Below, one piece after another: positions 10,288 to 22,503 of a stretch of 64,000 bases of DNA. Under the pieces are notes generated by a model. It ran no database searches and was not told the DNA's origin. It worked only from the letters and a program-made list of their open reading frames with translations. Each line of letters starts with the position of its first letter. Positions within the stretch are counted from its first letter, which is position 1. The DNA comes from Colius striatus (taxonomy: Eukaryota; Chordata; Aves; Coliiformes; Coliidae). The stretch covers positions 124,001-188,000 of the forward strand of contig NC_084776.1 in NCBI RefSeq assembly GCF_028858725.1, read 5' to 3'. Both the position numbers and the translations under genes were made by a program.

Positions 10288-11276
10288 TGTTCTGGTTTAG
10301 CAAGGAGCAGCTTTTGGCTTAGTAACAGGGGGAGCGGGTTGCAGTGAAGACCCGAGAAAGAGTTTGCGGACTCTCCCCCGGCTCCTGGGTTCACACCCAC
10401 CTCCGGCCCGGCTGGGCCAATCTGGCGCCTCTGCCAGCACTATTTAGGGGACGGGAATTTGAAATGCGAGGCAGGAGGTGTAAGAGTGACACGAGATGGA
10501 GGCGACCATGCAGACCCTTCAGCCAGAGAAGGAGGAAGGAAGGAGAAGCAACAGACCAGAGACCCCTCTGCAAGCCGTGGCGAGAATGCAGCTGTGCCCC
10601 TGCAGCCTATGGAGATCCATGGCAGGAGCGAGAGTTACCAGCAGCTCCATGTGAGTGAGCCCGGACGGGAGAGGAACTGTGTGGGGAGGGGCCATGGCCC
10701 AGGCCGTGCTGGAGAGCCTGCACGCCGCAGAGCAGCCCCACACGAGAGGCAGAGACGAGCTGCAGCCTTTGGAGTCAGTGGGCATCGGAGCAGCCCGTGC
10801 AGGGCTGCCATGCGTGTGAGTTACCCCACGGACTCGCAGGGAGGGCTGGTGTGGAGTTCACCTGTCCTGAGGAGGGACAAACGGCAGAAGCTATCGGGAA
10901 CAGACTAACTGAAACCCCCACTGCCTGTCCCCCCCGAACCGTTCAGGGGGGGACAAGGTAAAAACCCCGGGATCAGGGCTCTGAGCCCGGGAAGAGGGGA
11001 GGGGTGGCAAGAAGGTGTTCTTCAAAAGGCTGGTTGGACTCTTCATTGATGTATTACTCTGGGTTGTTTCATTTTGGTTATGTTTTGGGTTTTTGGGGGT
11101 ATGTTTTAGTTGATGTTGCATTAAATTATTTTCTGTTTTCTTCCCCAAACCGAGTGGCCTGCTCTGTTTTGTCCTGAACCTTAAGCGGCAATTAAGCTCT
11201 CCCTGCCCTCGAGCAGTCCTCAGCCTCAGGTACTCTAATCTTGGTCTTTGTTCCCTGATGGGCCTAAACCATGACA
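10288..11276 (+). mobile_element. Solo LTR of an avian endogenous retrovirus, about 989 bp
   Basis: The segment starts TGTTCTGGTTTAG and ends CTAAACCATGACA, so it has imperfect 13-bp terminal inverted repeats in the TG...CA form of an LTR. In + orientation it has a TATA-like CTATTTAGG near 10440, a T-rich stretch with ATTAAA near 11121, and a short R-U5-like tail. No primer-binding site, gag or pol adjoins it, and I see no clear target-site duplication. It sits where the ARHGAP39 block stops. Confidence 0.7.
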
Positions 11277-12280
11277 CAGACACAATAGATCACAAAGACA
11301 CCACAAAAACACAGACAGCACATTGCAAAGGGGATCATTTCAATGGAGCAATATTACTACCTCAGAAGTGACAACATTCACAGCAAAAAATTGTTCCTAG
11401 AAATTGTGCCAACTCCCTTCAATATCTGCTCCTGCTCATTTCTATGTCTTGCTACCAACGCCCACAGCCATTTCCTCCAGACGACCTCCCGAGTCGGCTT
11501 CCCTCTAAAAATACACCTGCCAGGAAAATGCTCCTCGGGAACGGCGTTCCCGGAGGAGTGGAGAATCCATGGCCCTGCCTGACGAAAACCCCGGCCCCTG
11601 GTCGCTCCGAGCCCAAACTTTGGCGATGATCGTCGCCTCGCAGAGCAACCGGGACCGAGGAAAAAAACCCCAGCCGGAGGGAAAAAAAAAAAAAAAACCC
11701 TGGCTGGGGATTTTTTATTCTATTAAAAATGTGAAAATTGAAAAACCTGAAAAAGAAACAATTTCAAACTGCAATTCAAACCCCATAACCCCCTCCCCTC
11801 CACCCCACCGAACCCTGCCTCAACTCCACCCTCCTCCTGCCCACCCACAGCAATGGCACCTCAAAGCTACGTCACTCTCCAGAAATATCATTTGCGAGGG
11901 CCTCGAAGGGGGCCCTGCCTGCCAAAGCCTTGGCTGTAAACAACTAAGACAACTACATACAGGGTAAGAGAAAACAAACCCCAACCAACAGCAGCTTCAT
12001 TACTATAGGTTTCATCATACACACGCTAAAGGCAAAAACAAGGCACAGTTCTGCCACACCAACACCTAAACATTCTACCGACTAGACCCTTCTCCCACAG
12101 CCTTGATGCTACACAGCTCTGTCTGAGGCCAAAGCATCGGGCTTCAAAGTAATAACTGACACGCTGCTTCACACCAACCCCCATAACCCTTGGCTTTGCT
12201 TTGATTCCAAGAAACTTGACACGAGCGCTCTCCCCAGGAATCCCGACCGGCCCCTGATGCTGACCTCACACTCTGCTTTA
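11277..12280. other. Unassigned moderately AC-rich DNA
   Basis: No recognised gene. A near-palindrome surrounds 11530-11560 (CTCGGGAACG facing CGTTCCCGGAG), and there is a poly(A) run at 11681-11697. The right part grades into the repeated units that follow. Confidence 0.4.
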
Positions 12281-15200
12281 CCCTACATGCTCAGGCAGAG
12301 CGGCTCCACTCCACACCCGTGGGCAAACACCGACACCACGTGAAAGAACACATAGACAACATAAAGACAACAGGGAACTGGGCTCAGAGATGCCCCGGCC
12401 ACAGATGATGTTGACTGGAAAGACCTAGAGGATGCTACATTGAAGGGAGAAGGCTCTATAGTGGCCTCCCCAAAGAGGGTAGATGAAATGGACCAGGCCT
12501 GCACCAGAGGACCGCCCCGGACCAGAGATCCTGAGGACATGAGGAAGAAGTCTGGGTCCATGCAAAGGGATGGCTGAAGCACGGAGCCGCTGATGCGGCC
12601 AGAAGCGGTACTGCAGAAGAGTACGGTCGGGAATCTTCCAAGATGTGAGATGGATCTACGCTTAAGGATGGCTACGCAAGAAGAGCTTGACTCACACTGC
12701 ATCAGTGATTAGTGTTCAAGACCCTGAGGATGCTGCCCGAGATCCAGACCTTGCCGCTGAAGAGCAAAGAGTGAAGAACGAGGAGGCCCGAGGAAGCTGA
12801 CATGGGGAAGTCAGACGACATGAGACATACACAGAGGCTGGAGCCGCTCTGCCTGGGCCATGCTGCCATTGTCCTGAGAAGTAACTGCCTCCCTCTCCTT
12901 AACTTGTGGGGACTGGCTATGGAACATTGCTCTCCTCTACACAACCTTTGAAACACCTCCCTCTGACTCCCAACCTTGTTCCCTCCTCCCTGCCCCAACA
13001 CTGCATTGTCCCTGTATTTAACTGGCAAGCACAATAGAAACTTGAAAACACAGCAAAAGTCAAGTCGCTACTGAAGCCCAAAACCATACTCACTCCACAA
13101 AGCCCCAGGCACGCCCCAAAGCCCCTGAAAACCAAAACTCCAAAGTCCAGGCTCTACACAAAAACCCTCTCTGTAACTCCTACCCTTGTCCCCTCCTCCC
13201 AGCCCCAACACAGCATTATCCCGGTACTTAATTTGCAAAGAATCACAGATCCGATTCCAAAAGTTGGCGGGTGCCACTGTGATGCGCTGGAGAACTTCAA
13301 GATGTGAAGCCGATCCACAGTTTAAGTTCCTTATGCAAGAAAAGCGGCACCTGACCAGCACTGAATCATGAGGTTTGTTCTTCGAGACCTCAGGGAAGGT
13401 GCTCAAGTCACGTGCCGTGGTCCTCAAGTGCAAAGAAGACTTTGAGATTCGAGGAAATCCTGAGATGGAAAGGACAGACAACACGACAACCCACACAGAA
13501 GCTGGAACCGCCCTGCCCGGCACATCCTGACTGCCTCTTAAAACCTAACCCTAACTATTTCCTTGCCTAAAGGAGGGGGTTCCCAAACAACCTCTCTCCA
13601 CTGCTACCCTAAAAACCCCATCCTGCAATTCTCAACATCACCTCCCCCTCCTTGCCCCTCCCCGACCCTTTCGCTCAACTTAACTTGCGTGATGCTCTGA
13701 AGTCCATCTCTGTGGAAATTACGTCGCTCACTGAGGCCTTTCTTCGGGTGCCACGTTCTTCCTGGGGGTCGGCAACCTGATCAAAAGAAATCCCACGAAT
13801 GGGGCAAATGGTGAGCATCGCATCAGTCTACACCGATCTCTGCTCCGACAACCACTCCCTCCAAAGGCAGAGGTGTTCCGCTCACCCTGCTCCTTCCGGA
13901 GTCCCACACGGCTGTCGTCATCCCTTAGGCGCCGGAGATTCAAAGACAGAAAATAACTGTGGCGCTTCTTCGAATGCGCCGGCCCTCACACCCTCGTCGC
14001 TACCGGCCCGGCTCACTGCAAATGCTCCGAAGGCTGCCCTCATGGCCCCTGAAAAACAAGAAAAACAATTCACTGCCTTGCAGCAAGACAGCTTTAAACA
14101 CCATCGGGGATCACACTTGCCTCACATTTTCAGCCTCCTCCTCAGTGTGTGGCTTCACCCTTCCAGGCATCTTATGGCACCTGCGAAAAGATACAAACAA
14201 GAAACTAGAACACATGATGAGATACTGAACAAACCCACAGGGATCCCCAGCTCTGGCTCCTTTACCTCGGCCTCTAGCCCTCCACCTGGCTCGTGGTCCT
14301 GCTGCATCAGGCTGAGGGTCCTCCTGTGAGACACAAATGAGGAAATCTGGTAAATTCATCAACCATGATCCCTGAAAACAGCTGCTTTAGCCCCCGGTCT
14401 CCACTCACCTGGCAGAGTCCTCTCAGATGCCCCTGTCCTGCCTCCGTCGTGCCTTCGAACCCTCAGAACAGAACACAAACACAGCATCATGTATCTCAAG
14501 ACAGATAGACAATAAGTAACCCAAAGGCACAACCACAAACAGTTCCAGAGCTCAACACTCTACAAAGCTGCTCAGAATTCAACTCCAGCCTGTCATGACA
14601 GCAAATCCCTAATGTTGGGCCTCACATCCCCTGGGCAGAGCGGCTCTGAGCCCGACATCCATGTGCTGAGACCGACACTGCAGGGAACATGGACACTGAC
14701 ATACAAATAGGAGACAAGTCCCGGTGACAGAACACCGAACTGGAAATGCCATTGAGCAAAAAGGCCCGTGGGGCCGAGATGCTGAAGCCAGAGGATCCTG
14801 GAGCAGCCCCACACAGGGGCAAAGGTAATGGCCTGGGATGAGAAGTTCCTGTCCAGACAGATGATGGATGCATGAGAAGCCTGGCTTCAAGGCTGAGAAA
14901 GCCACAGATGAAGGGAACTAGACTCTGTCTGAAAAAGGATGACTCGAGAACGCAGCGGCTGATGTCGTGGAACGGGACCAATAGAAAACTTCAAGATGTG
15001 AAACCGATCCATGGTTTCTGATGCCAGAAAAGCAGCGGCCGATCACCACCAGAATGGTGAGAACGACGATGAGAGACACCCGAGTCACGTGCCATGCTCC
15101 TTGAACACAAGGAGGATTTCAGGACCTGAGGAAGTTCTGAGACACAGAAAGCAGACTACAGGACAACACACACAGAGGCTGCAACCGCCCTGCCCGGCCT

Positions 15201-17125
15201 ATGTTAGCTGTCTCCTAAAAGCTCACCCTAGCCCTTCCCTTTCCCAAAGCAGATGGTTCCCAAAGAGCCTCTCTCCTCTGCTCCCCTAGAACCCCCACCT
15301 TACGATGTCCGACACGGTCTGCCCCTCGTCTCCCCCTCCCCGATCCCGTCCCTCAACTTAACTCTCGTATAGTCTAAAGCCCATCTTCGCTAAAACCAGG
15401 GTCTGCCTGCGGGCGCCACGCTCCTCTTGGGCATCTGCAAAGAGAGAAAGAGAAACCCCACAAATGGGGCAAGTGGTGAGCATTGGGGTGACAGATGTCA
15501 ACCTCCGCTCTGACAGTCATCCCCGATAGCCTGAGAGGTTCCACTCACTGGTTCGTTCCCGAGTCCGACACCGCTGCTGTTGTCCCTTAGGCGTCTGAGA
15601 TTCAAAGACAGAAAATAACCATGGCGCTTCTCCAAAAGCACCGGCCCCGACACCCTCCTCGCTACCGGCCTGGCTCACCTCAAATGCTCTGGAGGCTGTC
15701 CTCACGGTCCCTGAAAAACAAGAAAAACAATTCACTGCTTTGCAGCAGGAGAGTTTTAAACACCAAGGGGGATCACATCTGCCTCACCTTTTCAGCCTCC
15801 TCCTCAGTGTGTAGCATCACCCCTCCGAGGCATCTTATGGCATCTGCAAAAAACACAAACAAGAAACTAAAACACATAACGAGATACTGAACCAACCCAC
15901 AGGGATCCCCATCTCTGGCTCCTTTACCTTGGCTTCTAACCCTCCATGTGGGTCATTCCATCCTGCTGCATCAGGCTCGGGGACCTCCTGCGAGATACAA
16001 ATGAGGAAATCTTGTAACTTCATCACCAATGGCCCCTGAAAACAGCTGCTTTAGCCCTCACTCTCTGCTCACCTGGCCGAGTCCTCTCCAGTGCCAATTA
16101 CCTGTCTCCATCATGCCTTCGAACCTTCAAAACAGAACACAAACACAGCATCATGTAGCAGTACATCTGCCCATCCCCATTTTCTTGCTCTCCCCACGCC
16201 ATCGCCCACTTTCTCTCGGCGATCCGCTCGATCCCCAGGTCACTCTCTGGAGTACAGCTTTTTTCTCTGCGTCTGCGAAAACAGATAGAAAACAAATCAC
16301 CCAAGAGCCCAACCACAGACCAACAGTTCCAAAGCTCGACACTCTACAAAGCTGTTCAGAACTCAACTCCAGGCTGGCATTACAACAAATCCCCTAACGC
16401 TGGGCCTCACACCCCCTGGGCAGAGCGGCTCCGAGCCCGACGCCCACATGCTGACACTGACACTGCAGGGAACGTGGATGCTGACACAGAAATAGGAGAC
16501 GAGTCCCGGTGACAGAACGCCAAAATGGAAATGCCATTGAGCAAAAAGGCCGGTGGGACTGCGACGGTAAAGTGAGGAGGCTCTAGGGCAGCCGCACGCA
16601 GAGGCAAAAGCAACGGCCGGGGATGACAAGTTCCTGTCCAGACAGATGATAAATGCACGAGAAGTGTGGCTTCGAGACTGAAGAACGAGAAGATGAAGGG
16701 AACTAGACTGAAAAAGGATGATTCGGAAGCGCAGTGGCTGATGCTGTGGAATGGGACCAAAAGAAAACTTCAAGAGACAAAAATCAACCCGAAGTTTAAG
16801 CTTCTAATGCAAGAAAAGCAGCTCCATATCGGCACCAGAATGCTGAGAATCATCCTTTGAGACAGTAGCGATGATATCTGAGCCTTGAGCACAAAAAGGA
16901 TTAGGGGACTCGAGAAAGTCCCGAGACACAGAAGACAGACTCTGGTATATGACACACAGAGGCTGGAGCCACCCGGCCCGGTGTACACTGGCTGCCTGCT
17001 AAAAGTTGACCCTCTCCCCTTCCTTGCCCATAGGAGATGGCTCCCAAATGGCCACTCCCCTCTGCTCCCTTTAAACCCCAAACCTGCAGTCCCCGACCCC
17101 ATCTCCCCCTCCCTATACTCTGCTT
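12280..17125 (-). repeat. Three tandem 1.7-1.8 kb units carrying small exon-like blocks
   Basis: Landmarks recur at a constant spacing. GGGCAGAGCGGCT occurs near 12295, 14634 and 16419. CTTCAAGATGTGAA-type strings occur near 12637, 13300, 14990 and 16770. GAAAAACAAGAAAAACAATT occurs near 14050 and 15712. The last two units align over most of their length. On the minus strand both contain blocks bounded by matching splice signals. In unit 3 these are 16272-16073, 15987-15928, 15843-15788, 15710-15679 and 15594-15549. In unit 2 they are 14323-14266, 14180-14126 and 14048-14017. The fifth block has lost its acceptor in unit 2 (AG to CG). No long reading frame spans them and I recognise no protein family. 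It could be a decayed, tandemly duplicated gene, a non-coding transcript, or an unclassified repeat. Confidence 0.6.
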
Positions 17126-17149
17126 TCACAGGGCCAAAGGGTCGATTCT

Positions 17150-17560
17150 GACCACGTCAGCTGACGTGTTCCTGAGAAATAGCTGAAAGGATCCCCGCGC
17201 CCGGTGTTACAGGCGTCACTGCGCATGCGCAGCTGCAGCGCCGTCACGGGCGTCACTGCGCATGCGCGTGTCTCGGGTCGCAGGACCGCAGTTTGTCCAC
17301 ATGGCGGCGGTACCGAGCACCAGCTATTACCGGGCGCGGCCGTTCCGGCTCTTCGCCACGGGATGGCGCTACCGGCTATCGGCCATCGACAGGGGCTGCG
17401 GTACCGGCTCTTCGCCACGGGATGGCGCTACCGGCTATCGGCCATCGACAGGGGCTGCGGTACCGGCTTTTCGCCACGGAGCGAAGGCACCGGGTAAATT
17501 GTCAGGGTCGACGCTGCAGCGCGCGGCTGCGGAGCTGCACTAACGGGCCGTAAGGCGGGC
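17150..17560 (+). promoter_or_regulatory. CpG-island promoter with CRE palindrome and two NRF1 sites
   Basis: A perfect 16-bp palindrome, CACGTCAGCTGACGTG (17153-17168), contains two half CREs. Two TGCGCATGCGC NRF1-type palindromes follow at about 17220 and 17258. An ATG in good context (ACATGGCGGCG, 17301) opens a frame of about 80 codons to 17543 that is mostly made by a 59-bp tandem repeat (from about 17351). The orientation and the gene served are unknown; it lies between repeat unit 3 and the fourth copy. Confidence 0.6.
17351..17490. repeat. 59-bp tandem repeat in the CpG island
   Basis: CTTCGCCACGGGATGGCGCT recurs at 17351 and 17410, with a partial third copy near 17469. The two full copies are essentially identical, which points to a recent duplication. 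Confidence 0.9.
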
Positions 17561-19480
17561 ACTCTGTCAAAGCCCTGGAGGTGGTGGGGCGGTGCATCTT
17601 CAGTTACATTACCCACAATAATTGTTAGAAGGCAAGGCAATTTTGGTAGAACATAAGTCCCCCGGGTTCCACCCATTGGGTGTCAGAGGGGCCGCGGGCG
17701 GCTGGGCTTAGACTCTGAGTGATATCCACATCAATCTTGACAATCGATACTGCAGGACAACTATAATCCAGTGAATGGAACACGAGTAGTCAACAGCCAA
17801 ATTACAACTAACGTTAACATACCAAAGACAGTTCTGTATACTGCAGAAGTCAGTCGCTGATATTCGAAAATCACAGTTCACCTACCAAGGTATCAAGATA
17901 CTAGAGCTGCCAGAATGTTTTTAACTTAGCAGCCAGCTTACTATTAAAGGGATTTGTGTCCCTGTTGTATGGAACCAAGCATATACCCAAATTCCAATAC
18001 CAAAAGTCCCCATGAGGCACGGAAGGGGAGGAAGTTACTTCTCAGGACAAGTACATACTTGACGATTTATGACTTCTTAGATTAGCAAAGAAAGGGTTAG
18101 TTTGGAGAAGTAGAGTCATTAGCTTTATTTGTTTTTCACAATTGATTCTTCTACACACAGAGCATATGGTTACCATGAAAGTCAGTAGTTTTAAACATTC
18201 GTTCGCTTGGTAACACTCATTTAGCAGCTTCATGTTAATGGAAATAAGGAAAAAAATTAAAAGTGGTAGAGGGAACAAAAGTAGGCGCAGAAGAAACAAT
18301 TAAAATCAATTGGTATTAGGGAAATAAAGGGGAAAAGTTGTGAAATGAGGACAGAAACTAAAACAGATACAGAAAGAAAAAAAAAACCTAGGAAAGGCAA
18401 TGGAAACAAATAGAGCAAAGACAGCAAATGGATAGAAGGCAACAGACAAATTTAAAGGCTGAGAAGATTAAGGAAATAATAAAAACATTGAAAATTAGCA
18501 TGAGTGAACTAAAATGGACATTCAGAACAGAAATCTAAGCAGCCCGGGTTGCATTCTTCGGGAACAGAAGGCCATGACCTCAGCCCCACAGCACATTACC
18601 CTCTGCCCCGGACCCAACAGCTGGAAAAGTGGCCCCAGGGCGTAAAGAAGGCGACAAAGGGTTGTGCCTTTGCGTCTGGCAGAAATGCCAGCGGTGAGTC
18701 TGCTTTGAGGCTCAGTGCCCTTTATATATAAAATAAATAGAGAGATTTGTCTATTCCAACACTTCACAGCCTTATATATAGTTTAAGTAATTATTTTCAA
18801 CCCCCTCTGCATAACATGTTTAGTTCCGTGCTTTTAGTCTGTACCACCTGTCTTCTACTGGAGCTATGTCCCAAGGAGGATAGAATGACAGAACAGAATT
18901 GGGTCCTGTGAGATCCCTTTTCTAAAACGTCTCTGGTTGCAAAGCAAATGGTTTACTATAAGCTCCTGACAAGCTGGTCCTCTTGTTAGTCTCTCTGTAA
19001 GGAAAAAAAGCAGCCACAACAAACTAAACAAAGACATAATGTAAACTTAAAAATTTAGAAGATACTTACCAGTTGAGAAAGAATTTTTAAAAAGGGAGGC
19101 AAGGTAGATAAATTCAGATGTGGGACAGAAAAAAAAACAACACAAAACATTTGATAAAACCTTGTCTCCTTTCTGTGAGGTCGAGGATTCCCCCGTACTT
19201 TTCTTGGGAGCGTGTTTGGAAAACTCCCCTCTGAGCGCAGACACCCTTCCAAGATACCCCTGTCATTGACAGTGGGTGATTTTCTCTCAGTCAGCTTCAG
19301 AGGGTAAGTACTATTAATCTCTACTACATAAGTAATCGTTAAGCCAGCTTTAAACTGTTTGTTCAATTAACAATGAGTAGTAGCTACAGTCCTAATATCA
19401 TGTAGTAAGTGTTCCTTTAACCCCTCACCAACTTAAGCACAAACCCTATATATTTACCCTGATTGAGGCTGTGACTAAAA
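17561..19480. other. Unassigned, partly A-rich DNA
   Basis: No gene or known repeat recognised. 18240-18500 is purine-rich. Confidence 0.4.
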
Positions 19481-19489
19481 CATACGTCC

Positions 19490-20340
19490 TATTCCAATCG
19501 TATCATCCTGTTAAAATAAAATTCTGTTTCGTTATACTTTCTGAGTTTGCCACCCTGACCCTGGGCACAGGGGATGCTGAGCTGTGGTATCGAAATGTGT
19601 CTGCGAGATGAAGGCGCCGGGGCGCTTTGCTCGCCCTGATGTCGCTCTTCGGGGCTCATCTTGTCCCTCTGCCTCTGAAAAACAAATAGAACGCAAGTCG
19701 CCCACATGCTGAGCTGCAGACAAACAGTTCTGGAGTTCTACTTTCCCTTCAGAGTCCAAATCCACCTTGCCATTCAATAAAAGCCCTAATGTCAGGCCTC
19801 ACCCGGAACCCTTAAAGCCTTGAATGTTCCATCTGCTTCTCTGCTGATGAACAGCCACAATCTCCAAGAGTTCAAGTGATTTCCGTAACTGCTACGAAAG
19901 CGACCCTCTGCCCGCCCCGCCACCGCCCGGTCCTTCTGACGGGACTCTACAACCGCTGCGGAAATGGTCGAGGCTTAGAGACCTACACTCGGTGCCCATC
20001 TGCCCGGCCCGACTCTACAACCCCGGGCAGAGCGGCTCCGAGCCAAATGTACGCACACAGAGATGGATACCACGTGGAATGTGGGCAATGTGACGCAAAA
20101 GTGAGAAGACTTGGCGAGAAGGACACTGGGACCAAAGACGTGATCGAGCAAAAAGACCTACAAGTTTGTGACTCTGAAGCGAGGAGGCTCTACGGCAGCC
20201 CCATAAAGAGGTGAAGCTAACAGCCCGTGATGAGAAGTTACTGTCCTAAAAGAGACGATGGATGCGAAAGAACCCAGCCAGAATGACAGGGACAGATTCA
20301 TTCAAGATACTAATGCTAAACCCTTGGAGATGATCTTACC
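19490..20340 (-). repeat. Diverged fourth copy of the 1.7-kb unit
   Basis: CGGGCAGAGCGGCTCCGAGC near 20028, then GAGCAAAAAGACC, GAGGAGGCTCTACGGCAGCC and GATGAGAAGTTACTGTCC match the order seen in the units at 14.6 and 16.4 kb. The copy is more diverged and has lost the E-block region. It lies beyond the CpG island at 17.2 kb. Confidence 0.6.
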
Positions 20341-22121
20341 TCCGGTCCCACTAAAGGAGATGACACTAGCAACTCACACAGCTTATGACAAGAGTGCTGA
20401 CAAACAGAAGGTATTGGGTTCTACCAAAGGAGGAACTCCAGCAAAACGCAGTGCACTTGGAATAAAAGAAAGAAATGGCACACTGTTAAATCCTCTCGCT
20501 GCCTCTGAATGCTCAATACAAATATGCTGACCTCAAAAAATATCTATCCAAGTTTACTTTCTAAAATATTCTCAGCTCAGTCTGGAGCAATCTGAAAGCT
20601 CTTACCTCATTTGGCATTCTCTGCTTTGCTTGAGGTCCAAATGCACCTTCCCTAACAGATTAACTTCAGTCAGGTTCTCGAGAGAGACATCGGCAGCATG
20701 CTGACTCCAGGGCAGACCGGGAGCAGAATAATCTTCCCTGGGTGGGGACCGTGGCTCATACACCTGGCTCCTGCCTGCTACTCATCATCGACACCAGGGA
20801 AGGAGGGGGGCGTTCCACCGGGAGCTGTAAAGGCTGGAAGTGGAGTGGCAGTGTGATTTCTTCTCTGCCTCAGGTTTACAGTGTGTAAAGCACAGGATGG
20901 AAAGAGGCAGCCTGCCAAGAAAGGATGATATTGATCACATAGTAATGATTTAAACTTGGCTTTCCCAGAGTATAGACCGAGAAAATAAATGCCAACCTAA
21001 ACCATGCAGGATAGTACTTTGTGAAGTGAAAAACTATCAAGACCATTGAACTTGAACCTCTGCCTCCCAGCCTCACCAAGGGCATGTTTTATGAAATGGA
21101 TGGGATCACAGATAGTGGTGACTCCACCAATAAAGAGGCAGCAAGGGGGCTTAACAGCACCAATCAGAGCTTTGCAAAACCAGGCTGTGCAGCAAAGGGG
21201 CTGAAAGGACCAATCAGAACTTATTTGACCCTTGTTTGCTTTTAGCTCAGTACATACACTTAACAGGTTTATCAATATCAACTTCTCTGCCCTCGGTGGC
21301 ACAAGGTTGGAGTTAGAGACATTTAATGTATGACATAAGGCAGGGTATATGTTAGAGAGAGCAGGGGAATGGGGAAGTCTATACCCTCACCTAATGGGCA
21401 AAGGAGGACGGTCACGAGTGGTTGGGAAGTTGGGAGAAAAACAGGCTGCACCCTGCAGCAAGTTGAGACCCCACAGGGGAATGAATGTGCCAGTGGGCTC
21501 TGTCTTAATTCAAATAAAGCAAAACACACCTCCATCCTGAAGGCTACCCACCTCCAAGGTGCCACCACTCCTCCTTCAGCCTGCACCCTGAATTTTTTGT
21601 AAGCTCTATCCTTTAAATGTGAGTTCATGAAAGGTGAATGCGACAGGACCAATCGTGGCAAATTTGGCATCGCTCAAAATTGAAACCAAGCCGCACCTAA
21701 GCTCCCACCTTGGGTGAGGAGAGTTAGAACACAAGGGGCTTTATTTTCTGCCACACTACTCATCCCCTTTTAAGATCACAGAGACATTGTAAAAAAGATG
21801 AAAATAGTCAGCCAGAAGATAAGAAATGAGAAGAAAAAAACAAGTGGATGCCAGAAAAAGGGTGGGAAGCCCTGCAGTATCCCAGACGAACACAGAGTTC
21901 TTGCTTGGCTTTGCAAAACCCTCAGGGCCGCAGTGCCCTGCAGCTTCTGTGCTGCAACCCCATCTAGTGCCATGAAACTCCGGCTTTTCCAATGGAGAGA
22001 GTACCCAGCAGTCAAAAAGGTTAAAAATGGGAACAGATATCGGATAAAGGCTGACATATTTTTAAAAAAGAAAAAGAACAAGATTAAGACAAGGGTGGAA
22101 CAAGGTGAACTGGAATAGCAG
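20341..22121. other. Unassigned DNA with CCAAT-rich segment
   Basis: No gene recognised. Several CCAAT (GATTGG on the minus strand) motifs lie at 21160-21220 and near 21650, together with TTTAAA and TTTATT on the same strand. This might be an old LTR in minus orientation, but no termini are visible. Confidence 0.3.
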
Positions 22122-22499
22122 TGTAAGAAATGTTGCTGTTGTTTTTGCAGGAATAGAGCCAAAGACATTAAGACAAAGAATTTCTACCATTATCTGTTTC
22201 CTTGTAGTGTTAAGCGATTGGCTGATGAGTCTTAAATCTTAAGACTGTGGGGGTACGGGCGTTAAGATAAAAAGCACCAGGTATCCCCTGAAGGCACTGT
22301 AGGCGCCTCGGGAAGCACCTAATCAATGGGGAAACGGGGGGGAGGGACCTTGCGGCCGGGATAGGGAATAAAAAGCCGAATGTTGTACCCGTCAGGTGTG
22401 CCTACTAGCTAGGACACCTGCTCTTGCAAGAACGCTTACTGGAAGTGCTTCACTGCAGAGTCCGACCTGAGTATTTCACGAGAAAACTTGTTTCTTACA
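22122..22499 (+). mobile_element. Solo LTR, 378 bp, with 4-bp target-site duplication
   Basis: It begins TGTAAGAAA and ends TTTCTTACA, a perfect 9-bp terminal inverted repeat. GCAG flanks both sides (22118-22121 and 22500-22503), which fits the 4-bp duplication of gammaretrovirus-like (ERV1) elements. AATAAAAAG at 22367 is a TATA- or poly(A)-like signal in + orientation. No adjoining internal retroviral sequence in the same orientation, so it is a solo LTR. Confidence 0.8.
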
Positions 22500-22503
22500 G
22501 CAG

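Noticed and set aside
13538-13556. Telomere-like AACCTAACCCTAAC
   Set aside because: Only about two imperfect units; too short to indicate an interstitial telomere.
12283-16773. Individual 90-140 codon frames in the 1.7-kb units
   Set aside because: Frames are not shared between aligned units, so none is likely a conserved protein by itself.
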